A stretch of DNA of 32,918 nt from Planctomycetota bacterium (GTDB lineage Bacteria > Planctomycetota > UBA1135). Below are positions 1 to 8,193 of the stretch, one piece after another. The DNA is taken from positions 1-32,918 of the forward strand of contig JAPKEZ010000006.1 of assembly GCA_028821845.1 (NCBI GenBank). Reading direction: 5' to 3'. A model generated the notes under the pieces. That model was not told where the DNA came from. It was given only the letters and a program-made list of their open reading frames with translations, and made no database searches. Numbering within the stretch: position 1 is the first letter of the stretch; every line of letters starts with the position of its first letter. The position numbers and the translations under genes are program-made.

Positions 1-193
1 AACGTTTCAATTCTTTACGGGCCTCTTTCACATAGCCAATATATTCAAGACGAGTTTCATCATCGCCATGACTCATGTTCAGGCGAAATGCTGTGACTCC
101 TGCCTTAATCATTAATTTGATTTTGGCCAACGAAGCACACGCCGGCCCAAGGGTAGCGAGTATTTTGGTACGAGCGACTGGCTTTTCAAGCAT
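1..193 (-). CDS. pyk: pyruvate kinase, N-terminal fragment (cut by window edge)
   Basis: Pyruvate kinase makes ATP and pyruvate from phosphoenolpyruvate in the last step of glycolysis. Only the first 64 or so codons lie inside the window; the rest runs off the left edge. Translating the minus strand from the ATG at 193 gives a start with TKILATLGPA and then AGVTAFRLNMSHGDD, which match the conserved N-terminal strand and the FRLNxSHG active-site motif of the family. The ATG lies 6 bp after the mdh stop codon, so the two genes are probably co-transcribed, pairing a glycolytic and a TCA-cycle enzyme. The call is firm although the protein is incomplete. Confidence 0.9.
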   Translation of the reverse strand, partial: MLEKPVARTKILATLGPACASLAKIKLMIKAGVTAFRLNMSHGDDETRLEYIGYVKEARKELKR

Positions 194-199
194 CGTTAA

Positions 200-1135
200 T
201 TACAACAATCCCTTTTCTTTAAGAGTTTCAATATCGGCCCGAATAGCTGTTGCTGAAGCATCAAGCTTTTCGCGACCTGCATCGTCTAGCTCGAGGTCGA
301 CGATACTCTCGACGCCATTGGTACCAAGCACACATGGCACACCCATGTAAATGCCTTCAAGTCCATATTGGCCATCGAGGTAAGCCGCACACGGCAACAA
401 ACGGCGCTCGTTACGCAGAATTGACTTTGCCATTGCCACGGCAGCTGCAGAAGGCGCATAGAAAGCTGAACCGGTCTTCAACAAGTTAACGATTTCGGCG
501 CCACCATGCTGAGTGCGGTGGTTAATCGCATCGATTTCATCACCAGGCAAAGTAGCCTGCACCGAGACACCATCCATTGTTGAAAATTGTGGAAGTGGCA
601 CCATTGAGTCGCCATGACCACCAAGAACCATACAGCGTACATCTTTAATGCCACCACCGTTGGCCTCTGAGATAAAGAAGGCCATGCGCGCAGAGTCTAG
701 AACGCCAGCCATACCAACCACTCGTTTCGTTTCGAAACCGAGAGCTTGCGACATTAGGTACACCATTGTGTCGAGTGGGTTCGAGACCACTATCACCTTA
801 GCATCAGGAGATCCTTCTTTAATGTAGGCCGCAACTGTCTTGATGATGTTACCGTTAACTTCAAGCAAGTCTGAGCGATCCATGCCGGGTTTACGCGGTA
901 GACCTGCAGTCATGATGAACAAATCAGAACCGTATGTGTCGGATGGGTCATTAGTGCCGGTCACTAATGCTTGGTAGCCTTCGACGGCTGCTGCTTGATT
1001 GAGGTCGAGCGCAATGCCCTGTGGACGGCCTTCAATCACGTCGATTAAGACGATGTTTTCGGCCACTTCTTGCTCGGCTAGGCGTTGTGCACATGTCATG
1101 CCAACGAATCCGCCGCCTACTACTGTTACTTTCAT
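200..1135 (-). CDS. mdh: malate dehydrogenase, LDH-like type
   Basis: NAD-dependent oxidation of malate to oxaloacetate, a TCA-cycle step in the cytoplasm. The 311-residue protein has the usual length of the LDH-like bacterial MDH group. Visible residues: nucleotide-binding GGGFVG at 7-12, the ribose-binding Asp32, Arg81 in PRKPGM (Arg at the LDH position 102, which selects malate over lactate), Arg87, Asn119 in VSNPLD, Asp147 and Arg150, and the catalytic His174 in GGHGDSMVP. It starts at an ATG with no Shine-Dalgarno sequence (upstream is CACTTTAAAAC). An 88-bp gap separates it from the HEAT-protein gene, so it may have its own promoter; pyk follows after 6 bp. Confidence 0.96.
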   Translation of the reverse strand: MKVTVVGGGFVGMTCAQRLAEQEVAENIVLIDVIEGRPQGIALDLNQAAAVEGYQALVTGTNDPSDTYGSDLFIMTAGLPRKPGMDRSDLLEVNGNIIKTVAAYIKEGSPDAKVIVVSNPLDTMVYLMSQALGFETKRVVGMAGVLDSARMAFFISEANGGGIKDVRCMVLGGHGDSMVPLPQFSTMDGVSVQATLPGDEIDAINHRTQHGGAEIVNLLKTGSAFYAPSAAAVAMAKSILRNERRLLPCAAYLDGQYGLEGIYMGVPCVLGTNGVESIVDLELDDAGREKLDASATAIRADIETLKEKGLL

Positions 1136-1182
1136 GTTTTAAAGTGGGTTAAGCCAGGGCTGAGATGTCTGACAGCTAACAT

Positions 1183-1223
1183 GTTGCGAATTTTACCCTA
1201 TTCGGCAAACAATAACAGCCCAA
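1183..1223 (-). promoter_or_regulatory. possible mdh promoter
   Basis: The 88-bp gap between the HEAT-protein gene and mdh holds a TAAAAT box on the minus strand (1190-1195), which would start transcription near 1183 and give a leader of about 48 nt. No convincing -35 box is seen, so this is tentative. I see no strong terminator in the same gap. Confidence 0.25.
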
Positions 1224-2237
1224 CTAGCCGTTGTTCTGCCACCAATCTCGCCATGCCTGCTGAGAGGCTGCGCGCGCGGCATCGTCACCTTTGTGGTTGT
1301 AGCCCACGCTGTTTTTAGTGACCGCCTCCAATGCAGCATTCACCTCTTTGCGAACGAACTCGAAGGAGTCGTCAAGGGCCTCAATGAGTTGGGGTGTCGC
1401 TGATAGCGCAGCCCATTGACGCAAAGTGGTAGCCGCTTGATAACGACAGAACTCGTAGCTATCTTGCAACAATGGCAACACATACGGCACCAAGTTTGGG
1501 TCGTTGCGGTCAGCGATATCTTCAAGGGCTGAAAAGCGAGTATTCGGGTCGCTGTTTTGCAAGTCTTGAATGATACTTTGCACACGCTGGTTAAAGGATG
1601 ATTCTTCAACGTCAACAGGCGGTGGCGCTGCTGCCACCTGGCGTTCTACTGCCGAAACTTTGTCACGCAACACAACTTGGCCGGCGCGGATTTCGCGAGC
1701 ACTATCGGCAATAGTTGATATTTCAACTTGTGATAAATTTAACTTACTTGCCATTGCTGAAAATTGCAGCGGCAACGATTCTAGATCTGCCAAAGTATTT
1801 GCCTGGCGCGACAAGGCGTCACGTAATTTGTTGTCGCCATTTTCGACAACGATGCCCAATTTATCGCGCTCCATTTTTGCGCGAGTTGCGGCGGCGCCGA
1901 TTTGGTTCTCAAGATCAGACTGCAATTCAGAATTTGCAGCACTGAGGCGATTATTATTCGATACAGCATCTCTGTTTGATACAGCGACCGCTTCAAAGAA
2001 TCGCTGCTGCTCAACATACATATAAGCAAATACCGCCCAAGTTATCGTGAAGAACACTACAACGATTGGCGATATTGACCATTCTTTCTTACCCGGTTCT
2101 AGCTCGGTAGCTATCACCAATGTATCGGCACAGTCAGGACAAATCACCCGGTCGCCATGGCGAACGGCGTTACCAGTATCAAGGCTAACCTGCGGTACAG
2201 ATTGCTGACACACATTACAGAAGTAAAGCTCGGTCAT
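1224..2237 (-). CDS. zinc-ribbon, single-pass membrane protein with coiled coil and HEAT repeats; function unknown
   Basis: A 337-residue protein of unknown job with a clear layout. An N-terminal zinc ribbon has Cys7, Cys10, Cys33 and Cys36 in two CxxC pairs. One membrane helix lies near 55-75. A long polar, Ala/Asn/Asp-rich region at about 76-200 is probably coiled coil. A short Pro-rich linker (204-207) leads to HEAT-like helical repeats at about 213-305, then a Trp-rich tail (residues 329-333, containing WRDWW). The ATG at 2237 was chosen because the longer reading frame (to 2369) only adds residues lying over the end of the vWA gene. One base separates it from the vWA stop, so the two are probably translated together and may form one membrane assembly. 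That partnership is inference. Confidence 0.8.
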   Translation of the reverse strand: MTELYFCNVCQQSVPQVSLDTGNAVRHGDRVICPDCADTLVIATELEPGKKEWSISPIVVVFFTITWAVFAYMYVEQQRFFEAVAVSNRDAVSNNNRLSAANSELQSDLENQIGAAATRAKMERDKLGIVVENGDNKLRDALSRQANTLADLESLPLQFSAMASKLNLSQVEISTIADSAREIRAGQVVLRDKVSAVERQVAAAPPPVDVEESSFNQRVQSIIQDLQNSDPNTRFSALEDIADRNDPNLVPYVLPLLQDSYEFCRYQAATTLRQWAALSATPQLIEALDDSFEFVRKEVNAALEAVTKNSVGYNHKGDDAARAASQQAWRDWWQNNG

Positions 2238-2238
2238 C

Positions 2239-4101
2239 TTATTTACGATGATAGACGAAATAGCCGGCCAAAAACAGTGACAGAGCGCAAAACAATGCGA
2301 AAATGTTAAATTCTTTGGGAACGGAATAACGCCTTTCCAACCATGCTGTAAATGGCTGTGTCGAAGCACTGAATTCGGAAGAGACTAGCGGCTGCAAATA
2401 TAGTGCCCTGTCTAGGCCTATACCGCTAACAGCTACAATTTCAGACTGATCGATATCCGCTATGTACAAGTTCTGCTGCGCAGAAGCATCTACCAATCGC
2501 ACTTCACGCCAATTATCCAGTTGCCAGATACTTGGGACATCGTGCGAATAGATTAGCAAACCATCGTTGGTACGACGCAACTTATTATGATGGCGCATAC
2601 TTTTCTCAATTTCTGCTAATTGGAGGAATGCTTCTGAATCGCAAGTCCCGGCTACTGAAAATAATCGCGCATTAGAATAAATATCGACCGCCACAACAGG
2701 ACTACCCTGCTCGTCGAAATACAAAGCGTTGCTTCGAGAATTTAAGTCGAAGATAATGTGAGGCTCCTTCAACAAGAATTGTTTAGCAAGGTCAAAGAAG
2801 TTTGCTCCCTGCAAATTCCCCACGGAGTCATTGCGCAATACAGCACTATCTAGCTGAGCGAGCAAGCGTTCTGACAAGTTGCCGTCAGAGACTATATCGC
2901 CCAACTGTTCTAAAGACTCAAGCCGTGCATCAGCACTGCACGGCAACACAGAAATTGGTATCTCCGCGAAGAGTTTTTGTACTAGTGGACGCCATCCACT
3001 TGACGGAGCTTTGCTTTGGCCATCACTCAAGATGACTATTTTGCGTGGTGAATAGTCTAAAACGCTTAACTGCTTAAGCGCGTTGCCGATGTCAGTCGAC
3101 CCAAAAGCTTGGATGCCTGTTAAATCTTCGAGGTCGGCTAAAGGTTGCTGCAGTGCTGAGCTAAACGGAATCACTTGAATCTTGACAGATGCTTGATCGT
3201 TGCCAATAGCTTGCAAAGCACGTATAGCCTGGTCTAAGCCAGCGCCATCCATACTTCCGGAGACATCGAGCAAGCAAATCACCGTAGGTTGTGATTGTCG
3301 GTGAGAGGTAAATGCGCGGTACTGTTCAGCAACTAGATTAATTGACGAGGCCGTCGGGTATTCAACAACACAAGAAACTCCAGAGCCTAATAGCTCTTGC
3401 AACTGCTGGAAGTTTACCGGTGGCGTCAACAGCTTGAGGGGTGGCAGCTGAGTATGCGCAACGACGAAGTGCTCAACGATTTCTCCGTTGAGGATGATGT
3501 CGAATTCAAAGTATTTGTTGCTGGCGAGTGGCTGCAGAGTCAACCGCAGATGATTCTCTTGCAAAAAATCAAACCGTGGTGCAGCCGACATCTGTTGCTC
3601 ACTTTCGACAGTAAACTGTAAAGTGGTTGCTAAGTTGTCGTGCAACAAAATATCTACTTGCAAAGAAGATTGCCCGGCGAAAAAAGTTGGGCACTGGATA
3701 TGCCGAACCACACCAAAGGCTGGCGAGTGTAAATGAACGATATCTACCCCCGGCAATATGTCATCCTTAATCTTCGATAAAGCACGACCATCGCTAACCA
3801 CATACAATCGATCAGTAGGAACTAGCAATTGAGACATGGCAGCCAAAGCCAAAGCCAAGTCACTCGAATCCGAAAATTGCTCTGTAGGGAAAACGCGCAC
3901 TCTATCATGACTCGATGCATCCGCCCACTCTTCTATAGGAAAGTCCTGCAACGCGCTGTAGTCACTTAAAGGGCGAGCAGCGCCTGCGCTGAGTGATTGG
4001 TCGAACAAGAACCAAGTGTTGCGCACATAAGTCGAGTTAGACGGCAAAAACGACAACGCAAAAGCCACGGCAGACAGAGCGAATAGCAATCGGTAAATCA
4101 T
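2239..4101 (-). CDS. membrane-anchored von Willebrand factor A domain protein, possibly two vWA domains
   Basis: A 620-residue protein with a hydrophobic N-terminus (signal or anchor) and a C-terminal membrane helix near 597-616 that ends in a short basic tail. The central vWA domain has a complete metal site: DVSGSM at 279-284, Thr336 in GSTDIG and Asp360 in ILSDGQS. The first 110 residues look like a second, shortened vWA domain: DQSLS near 34-38 fits DxSxS, and VVSDGRA near 102-108 fits the last strand. A beta-rich region lies between them. No enzyme motif is seen, so a binding or assembly role outside the inner membrane is likely but unproven. The ATG at 4101 overlaps the mnmA stop (TGATG); a TTG at 4104 is an alternative. 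The HEAT-protein gene follows after 1 bp. Confidence 0.85.
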   Translation of the reverse strand: MIYRLLFALSAVAFALSFLPSNSTYVRNTWFLFDQSLSAGAARPLSDYSALQDFPIEEWADASSHDRVRVFPTEQFSDSSDLALALAAMSQLLVPTDRLYVVSDGRALSKIKDDILPGVDIVHLHSPAFGVVRHIQCPTFFAGQSSLQVDILLHDNLATTLQFTVESEQQMSAAPRFDFLQENHLRLTLQPLASNKYFEFDIILNGEIVEHFVVAHTQLPPLKLLTPPVNFQQLQELLGSGVSCVVEYPTASSINLVAEQYRAFTSHRQSQPTVICLLDVSGSMDGAGLDQAIRALQAIGNDQASVKIQVIPFSSALQQPLADLEDLTGIQAFGSTDIGNALKQLSVLDYSPRKIVILSDGQSKAPSSGWRPLVQKLFAEIPISVLPCSADARLESLEQLGDIVSDGNLSERLLAQLDSAVLRNDSVGNLQGANFFDLAKQFLLKEPHIIFDLNSRSNALYFDEQGSPVVAVDIYSNARLFSVAGTCDSEAFLQLAEIEKSMRHHNKLRRTNDGLLIYSHDVPSIWQLDNWREVRLVDASAQQNLYIADIDQSEIVAVSGIGLDRALYLQPLVSSEFSASTQPFTAWLERRYSVPKEFNIFALFCALSLFLAGYFVYHRK

Positions 4102-5204
4102 CAAACCTGCAAAAAGTGTTGCGAGCTCACCGTCGCGATAAATCCTCCGCCAAGCAATTGATTGCCACGATAAACAGCCACCCCCTGGCCGGGGTTAATA
4201 GATTCAACACTATCTATGAAATCTATTTTCACTGTTCCGGGAGCTGTGCATTTCAATACCGCACGGAATTGTTGGAATGCCGACCGATACTGAACAGTGA
4301 CATCGTGCCATTCGTCGCCAATGTTTAGCTCGACACCGAAGCAATGGAAGTCGTTCGCCGTAAGTGAGCTACATGTAGTAGCAGCGCGTGGGCCAACAAG
4401 GACGTCACCGCTTTGAGGGTCAATATCAATGACGTACATTGCCTTAGTTGAGGCGAAGCCTAAACCGCGGCGTTGTCCACGAGTGAAGCCGGCGTGACCG
4501 CTGTGAGTTGCGAGTTGTTTACCCTCTGCATCTATTATGCGGCCTGGTTTGCCAAGCTGGTCGCGCGAAGCAAGTAACTCGCGGTAGTTATTATCTGGCA
4601 CGAAACAGATTTCGAAGCTCTCTGCTTTATCGTGAATTTGCAAACCAGCCTCTTTAGCTATCTGACGCGTTTGAGTTTTGTCGAGCTCGCCAATAGGCAG
4701 CAAAGTCTTAGACAGTGTTTCTGGGCCAAGCGGGAAAACCACATAGGATTGATCTTTGCTAATATCGACGCCGCGGTGCAATTGGTGCTGCCCATCAACG
4801 TTGATGATACGCGCGTAATGCCCGGTTGCTAAATATTCGGCACCAACAGCTGCGGCCAAATCCCAAAGTTTGCCAAATTTAATATCGCGATTGCAGCGCA
4901 TACATGGATTTGGCGTGCGCGCTTGCTGGTATTCTTCTGCAAAATAATCGATGATTGACTCGAACTCCTGATGCATATCAATAGCATGAAAGTCAATTCC
5001 TAGATGGTCGGCAACCAAAGCAGCGTCACGCGAATCTTCTACTGAACAGCAGCCTTGTTTATTCGAGCTAGAGACAGCCGGCTTTGCTACACCGTTGCGC
5101 AAGAACACACCAATCACCTCATAGCCCTGCTTCTTCAATAAGTAAGCAGCGACACTAGAGTCAACGCCTCCCGAAAGAGCGACAAGTACACGCTTGGATT
5201 CCAT
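4101..5204 (-). CDS. mnmA: tRNA-specific 2-thiouridylase MnmA
   Basis: Adds sulfur to C2 of the wobble uridine of tRNA-Lys, tRNA-Glu and tRNA-Gln, using ATP and a persulfide relay. The PP-loop SGGVDSS lies at residues 11-17. The two catalytic cysteines are Cys101 in PNPCMRC and Cys200 in FEICFVPD, close to E. coli Cys102 and Cys199. With the ATG at 5204 the protein is 367 residues, almost exactly the family length. A GTG at 5246 would add 14 residues that fit nothing in the family, so I prefer 5204. The stop overlaps the start of the vWA gene by one base. The gene is divergent from yajC. Confidence 0.94.
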   Translation of the reverse strand: MESKRVLVALSGGVDSSVAAYLLKKQGYEVIGVFLRNGVAKPAVSSSNKQGCCSVEDSRDAALVADHLGIDFHAIDMHQEFESIIDYFAEEYQQARTPNPCMRCNRDIKFGKLWDLAAAVGAEYLATGHYARIINVDGQHQLHRGVDISKDQSYVVFPLGPETLSKTLLPIGELDKTQTRQIAKEAGLQIHDKAESFEICFVPDNNYRELLASRDQLGKPGRIIDAEGKQLATHSGHAGFTRGQRRGLGFASTKAMYVIDIDPQSGDVLVGPRAATTCSSLTANDFHCFGVELNIGDEWHDVTVQYRSAFQQFRAVLKCTAPGTVKIDFIDSVESINPGQGVAVYRGNQLLGGGFIATVSSQHFLQV

Positions 5205-5215
5205 GATGGTCAATG

Positions 5216-5225
5216 TGCTAGAATA
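5216..5225 (+). promoter_or_regulatory. yajC promoter -10 region, possibly shared with mnmA
   Basis: An extended -10 element, TGCTAGAAT (5216-5224), lies in the gap between the divergent mnmA and yajC. It would start yajC transcription near 5231, giving a leader of about 27 nt. Read on the other strand, the overlapping TATTCT (5225-5220) could serve mnmA with a very short leader. No good -35 box is seen on either side, which an extended -10 can tolerate. The sharing is inference. Confidence 0.4.
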
Positions 5226-5257
5226 GCTCGACGCATTATCGCTCACTCCTCATTAAC

Positions 5258-5689
5258 ATGCCAACTTCAATCGAAATGTTTGCTCTAGACACCAATACCA
5301 TCGAATCTGACTTTCAGATTACTATTGCCCCAAACGGCAAAGCCGAATCAACACAAGCTACTACCGAAGTCGCCGAAACAGGTCTTGTCGACGGTGGAGC
5401 TGCGCAAGGTGGCGGCATGGGCTTTTGGGTGATGATCGCCATCTTATTTGGCTTCATGTACCTTTTTGTTATTCGCCCTGAGAAGAAGCGACAAAAAGAA
5501 CGCGTCCAGTTTCAAAGCGATTTGTCTAAGGGCGACGACGTAGTCACCGCGGGTGGTCTACACGGCGTAATTGCCTCACTAGACGAGCACACTATCACGC
5601 TCAAAGTTAGCGATAACGTCCGGATGAAATTTGACCGTGTCGCTGTGAGTCGCCGCGCGTCTACACAAGCTCCTTTGCAAGGCAAATAA
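5258..5689 (+). CDS. yajC: preprotein translocase subunit YajC
   Basis: Accessory inner-membrane subunit of the Sec translocon that associates with SecDF. The 143-residue protein has the family hallmark: one membrane helix (about residues 51-70, GFWVMIAILFGFMYLF) followed at once by VIRPEKKRQKE and then the DDVVTAGGLHGVI beta region. The N-terminal part, about 45 residues rich in Thr, Ala and Gly, is longer than usual for this family. The ATG at 5258 was used; an ATG at 5276 would shorten it by six residues. No Shine-Dalgarno sequence precedes either. secD and secF are not beside it, although secA lies in the same window. Confidence 0.92.
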   Translation: MPTSIEMFALDTNTIESDFQITIAPNGKAESTQATTEVAETGLVDGGAAQGGGMGFWVMIAILFGFMYLFVIRPEKKRQKERVQFQSDLSKGDDVVTAGGLHGVIASLDEHTITLKVSDNVRMKFDRVAVSRRASTQAPLQGK

Positions 5690-5690
5690 A

Positions 5691-5726
5691 GCAGTTGTAA
5701 TCAAATCGACTCGATTAGATTACTGC
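5691..5726. terminator. possible bidirectional terminator between yajC and ribD
   Basis: The 48-bp gap between the convergent yajC and ribD genes contains an imperfect inverted repeat: GCAGT and TAATC on the left answer GATTA and ACTGC on the right. No U-run follows on either strand, so it is a weak candidate. Confidence 0.3.
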
Positions 5727-5737
5727 AATATCTCGAA

Positions 5738-6799
5738 CTAAGCTATTAACCAAGCACGCCGCAAATCTCCGTCATGGTCGCGACGCAATTCATGTTCGAG
5801 ACACATGGCTTGCTGCGGGCTATCAAACCCGTCGGCAGCAATTGCTGACATACCACCGCCAAACAGCAATGGCGCTTCATACTTGACTATGGCGTGAACC
5901 AGTCCCAAATGAATCAGCGAATGAATAAAGCGTGGCCCACCCTCAATGAAGACGCGGCCTAGGTGATACTGTTCAGACAACTGCCCCCATATTTCGACAA
6001 GGTCTGTTCGGCGATGAAAGGAATCAGCATCAGTCGACCATGATGGCGAACACTCGTCTGAGTCAAACCATAGTCGTTGCATGTCATCTTGTAATATTTT
6101 AAAATCGTGATTAACGGCGTTCGCGCAACCAATAAGGACTTTAGTGTTTAAAACATTATGCTCCACGTCACGCGCGGTAAGGCTTGGGTTGTCGGCGACA
6201 ACGGTCCCCTTAGCGACAGCTATAGCCTGCGAGGCTGAACGCAATTGGTGAACTTCTGCTCTCGATTCAGGATTGCTTATCCATTTCGACTTGCCACTGC
6301 TTGATGCTATAAAACCGTCGGCTGTCGACGCCCACTTAACTATAGTGAACGGAACTTTACGAGTTAGATGTGACAAGAAAGCCGGGTTCTGTGCAGCAAA
6401 TTGTTCTTCACAATTCAACAGCTCTACCTCAATGCCTTGCTGCCGCAATAACTCGGCGGCACGGCCTGCGTGGCGCGGGTCAGGATCAGTCGCGCCTATG
6501 ACTACACGCTTAACGTTTGATTTACTAATCAACTCGACACATGCGGATCTCTTCTTGGCGCCGCCTTTTGAACTGCAGGGTTCTAAAGTGACGTAAAGCT
6601 CATCGGCTTGCGGGCAATCCTGCAGAGACATCTCTTCTGCGTGAGCCTGGCCGAATTGTTGATGATGACCGTACGCAACAACATGGCCACCACAAAGCGC
6701 GATTGCGCCAACAAGTGGGTTCGGAGCCGTAAACAACCAATCGCTTTTTGCGGCCTCAGCAAAGGCGCGCTGCATAAGGTTGAAGTCACGATTACTCAA
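5738..6799 (-). CDS. ribD: bifunctional riboflavin deaminase/reductase RibD
   Basis: Catalyses two steps of riboflavin synthesis: deamination of the pyrimidine and then NADPH reduction of the ribosyl side chain. The N-terminal zinc deaminase has His53 and Glu55 in HAE and Cys75 in LEPC. The second zinc cysteine is Cys87, with 11 residues between the two instead of the usual 8, and the common SHxGRTPPC loop is replaced by SSKGGAKKRSAC. The reductase half (from about 150) keeps KWAST-DG, SGKSKWIS, GTVVADNPSLTARD and FIEGGP. The start is a TTG whose codon overlaps the miaB stop (TTGA), indicating coupling; an ATG at 6775 is possible. It is the last gene of the ten-gene run. Other rib genes are not adjacent. 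Confidence 0.92.
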   Translation of the reverse strand: MSNRDFNLMQRAFAEAAKSDWLFTAPNPLVGAIALCGGHVVAYGHHQQFGQAHAEEMSLQDCPQADELYVTLEPCSSKGGAKKRSACVELISKSNVKRVVIGATDPDPRHAGRAAELLRQQGIEVELLNCEEQFAAQNPAFLSHLTRKVPFTIVKWASTADGFIASSSGKSKWISNPESRAEVHQLRSASQAIAVAKGTVVADNPSLTARDVEHNVLNTKVLIGCANAVNHDFKILQDDMQRLWFDSDECSPSWSTDADSFHRRTDLVEIWGQLSEQYHLGRVFIEGGPRFIHSLIHLGLVHAIVKYEAPLLFGGGMSAIAADGFDSPQQAMCLEHELRRDHDGDLRRAWLIA

Positions 6800-8193
6800 A
6801 CGCTGAACTCAGAAATTTTTGAGGTGGTTGCAGAAGAAGCAAGCTTAGCTGCTTCATCATCACTCAAGTTGTCCGCGCCAATTAACGACTTGCCGTTGTA
6901 ACCGACTAAGTCGACATTGTAAAGCTGGCCCGGGGCAAAGCCATCGCGGCTCGGCAGCAAACAGTAATGGCCGTTATGAACACGACCGAACCAATAGCCG
7001 GGATTTTTCTTATCAGGACGCTCAATGAGTATTTGAGATTTCCCACCCACCATCAAAGGTGTTTTAGCCTTGGCAATTTCACGCTGCAAATCAAGCAAAC
7101 GGTGGTTGCGTCGCGCTTTCTGTTGCGGAACAACGTCGTCATCTCCCGCATGCGAAACAGTGCCAGGGCGCGGAGAATACTGAAAGACATAAGACTGTAA
7201 AAAGTCAAATTCTCTCATAGCCTCTTCAGAGGCCAGATGGTCGTCGTCAGTTTCTCCGGGGAAGCCGACAATCCAGTCTGAGATTAACTCTAAATCTGGC
7301 ATGGAGTCGCGAAGCAAATTAATACGCTTGCGGTACATTTCTAGGTTATACCCGCGCTTCATTGCTCGCAGCACTGGGTCAGAACCTGACTGCACTGGCA
7401 CCGGCAAGAAACGCATAAACTTAGTAGAGCGCGCCATTGCATCAACCAAGTCTTGATCAATGTATGACGGATGCAAGGTAACCATTCGAATACGTGCAAT
7501 ACCCTCAATGTGCTCAATCTCGTCAAGCAAACTAGCCAACGACGGGCGACCCACTTTGGGCAGATCACGACCATAAGAATCAATTGTTTGCCCGAGCAGG
7601 TGCACTTCAGTAACACCCCCTTCGGCTAAGCGCTTAATCTCGTCAAGGATGGTCTTCTGTGGACGTGACTCAACTCGTCCGCGCACGCTTGGAACAATGC
7701 AATAAGTGCAGTTCATGTCGCAACCACGCATAACCGCAACGTGAGCCTGATAACCGGGAACGCGGCCGGTCAAGTCGCGCTCTTGCTCGTCGACTACTTC
7801 CTCGGCCTCACCAAGTACGCAGACTCGCTGTTCGCCACCCTCCACCTTTGCAACTAAATCTGGCAGCTTAGGAAAATGTCGCGAGCCGCAAACGATATCG
7901 ACATGAGGCTCGCGCTCAAATAATTCTTCGCCCTCACGATCAGCCATACAGCCAATAACAGCGATAACAATTGACGGGTCATTCTTCTTTAAACGACGCA
8001 ATTCACCAAGTAAACCATGAACCCGCTCTTCAGCATTTTCGCGCACCGAACATGTGTGAAACATATGCAATTGCGCTTGGTCGGCGTCCTGGGATTCCAC
8101 CCAACCACGCTTAATGAATGCCGCACGAATCAACTCGCCGTCATAGAAATTCATCTGACAGCCAAAAACCCGGAGGTGAAAGCTGCGAGGCAT
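6796..8193 (-). CDS. miaB: tRNA-2-methylthio-N6-dimethylallyladenosine synthase MiaB
   Basis: Radical-SAM methylthiotransferase that converts i6A37 to ms2i6A37 in tRNAs reading UNN codons. The 465-residue protein has the three-part layout of the family. The N-terminal cluster domain carries Cys12 (FGCQMN), Cys48 (HTCSVRENAE) and Cys82 (IGCMAD). The radical-SAM motif RGCDMNCTYC has Cys158, Cys162 and Cys165. A C-terminal TRAM-like domain spans about 385-445. HTCSVRENAEERV is typical of MiaB rather than MtaB or RimO. The start overlaps the stop of the pseudopilin gene by one base (TAATG), and its own stop overlaps ribD. Its target tRNAs would include the UAA-anticodon tRNA at 23100, which has A36 and A37. 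Confidence 0.95.
   Translation of the reverse strand: MPRSFHLRVFGCQMNFYDGELIRAAFIKRGWVESQDADQAQLHMFHTCSVRENAEERVHGLLGELRRLKKNDPSIVIAVIGCMADREGEELFEREPHVDIVCGSRHFPKLPDLVAKVEGGEQRVCVLGEAEEVVDEQERDLTGRVPGYQAHVAVMRGCDMNCTYCIVPSVRGRVESRPQKTILDEIKRLAEGGVTEVHLLGQTIDSYGRDLPKVGRPSLASLLDEIEHIEGIARIRMVTLHPSYIDQDLVDAMARSTKFMRFLPVPVQSGSDPVLRAMKRGYNLEMYRKRINLLRDSMPDLELISDWIVGFPGETDDDHLASEEAMREFDFLQSYVFQYSPRPGTVSHAGDDDVVPQQKARRNHRLLDLQREIAKAKTPLMVGGKSQILIERPDKKNPGYWFGRVHNGHYCLLPSRDGFAPGQLYNVDLVGYNGKSLIGADNLSDDEAAKLASSATTSKISEFSV

Noticed and set aside
1224-2369. A longer start for the HEAT protein (2369)
   Set aside because: The extra 44 residues overlap the end of the vWA gene; the ATG at 2237 begins a zinc ribbon immediately.
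5205-5246. A longer MnmA from a GTG at 5246
   Set aside because: The extra 14 residues do not fit the family; from 5204 the length and cysteine positions match E. coli.
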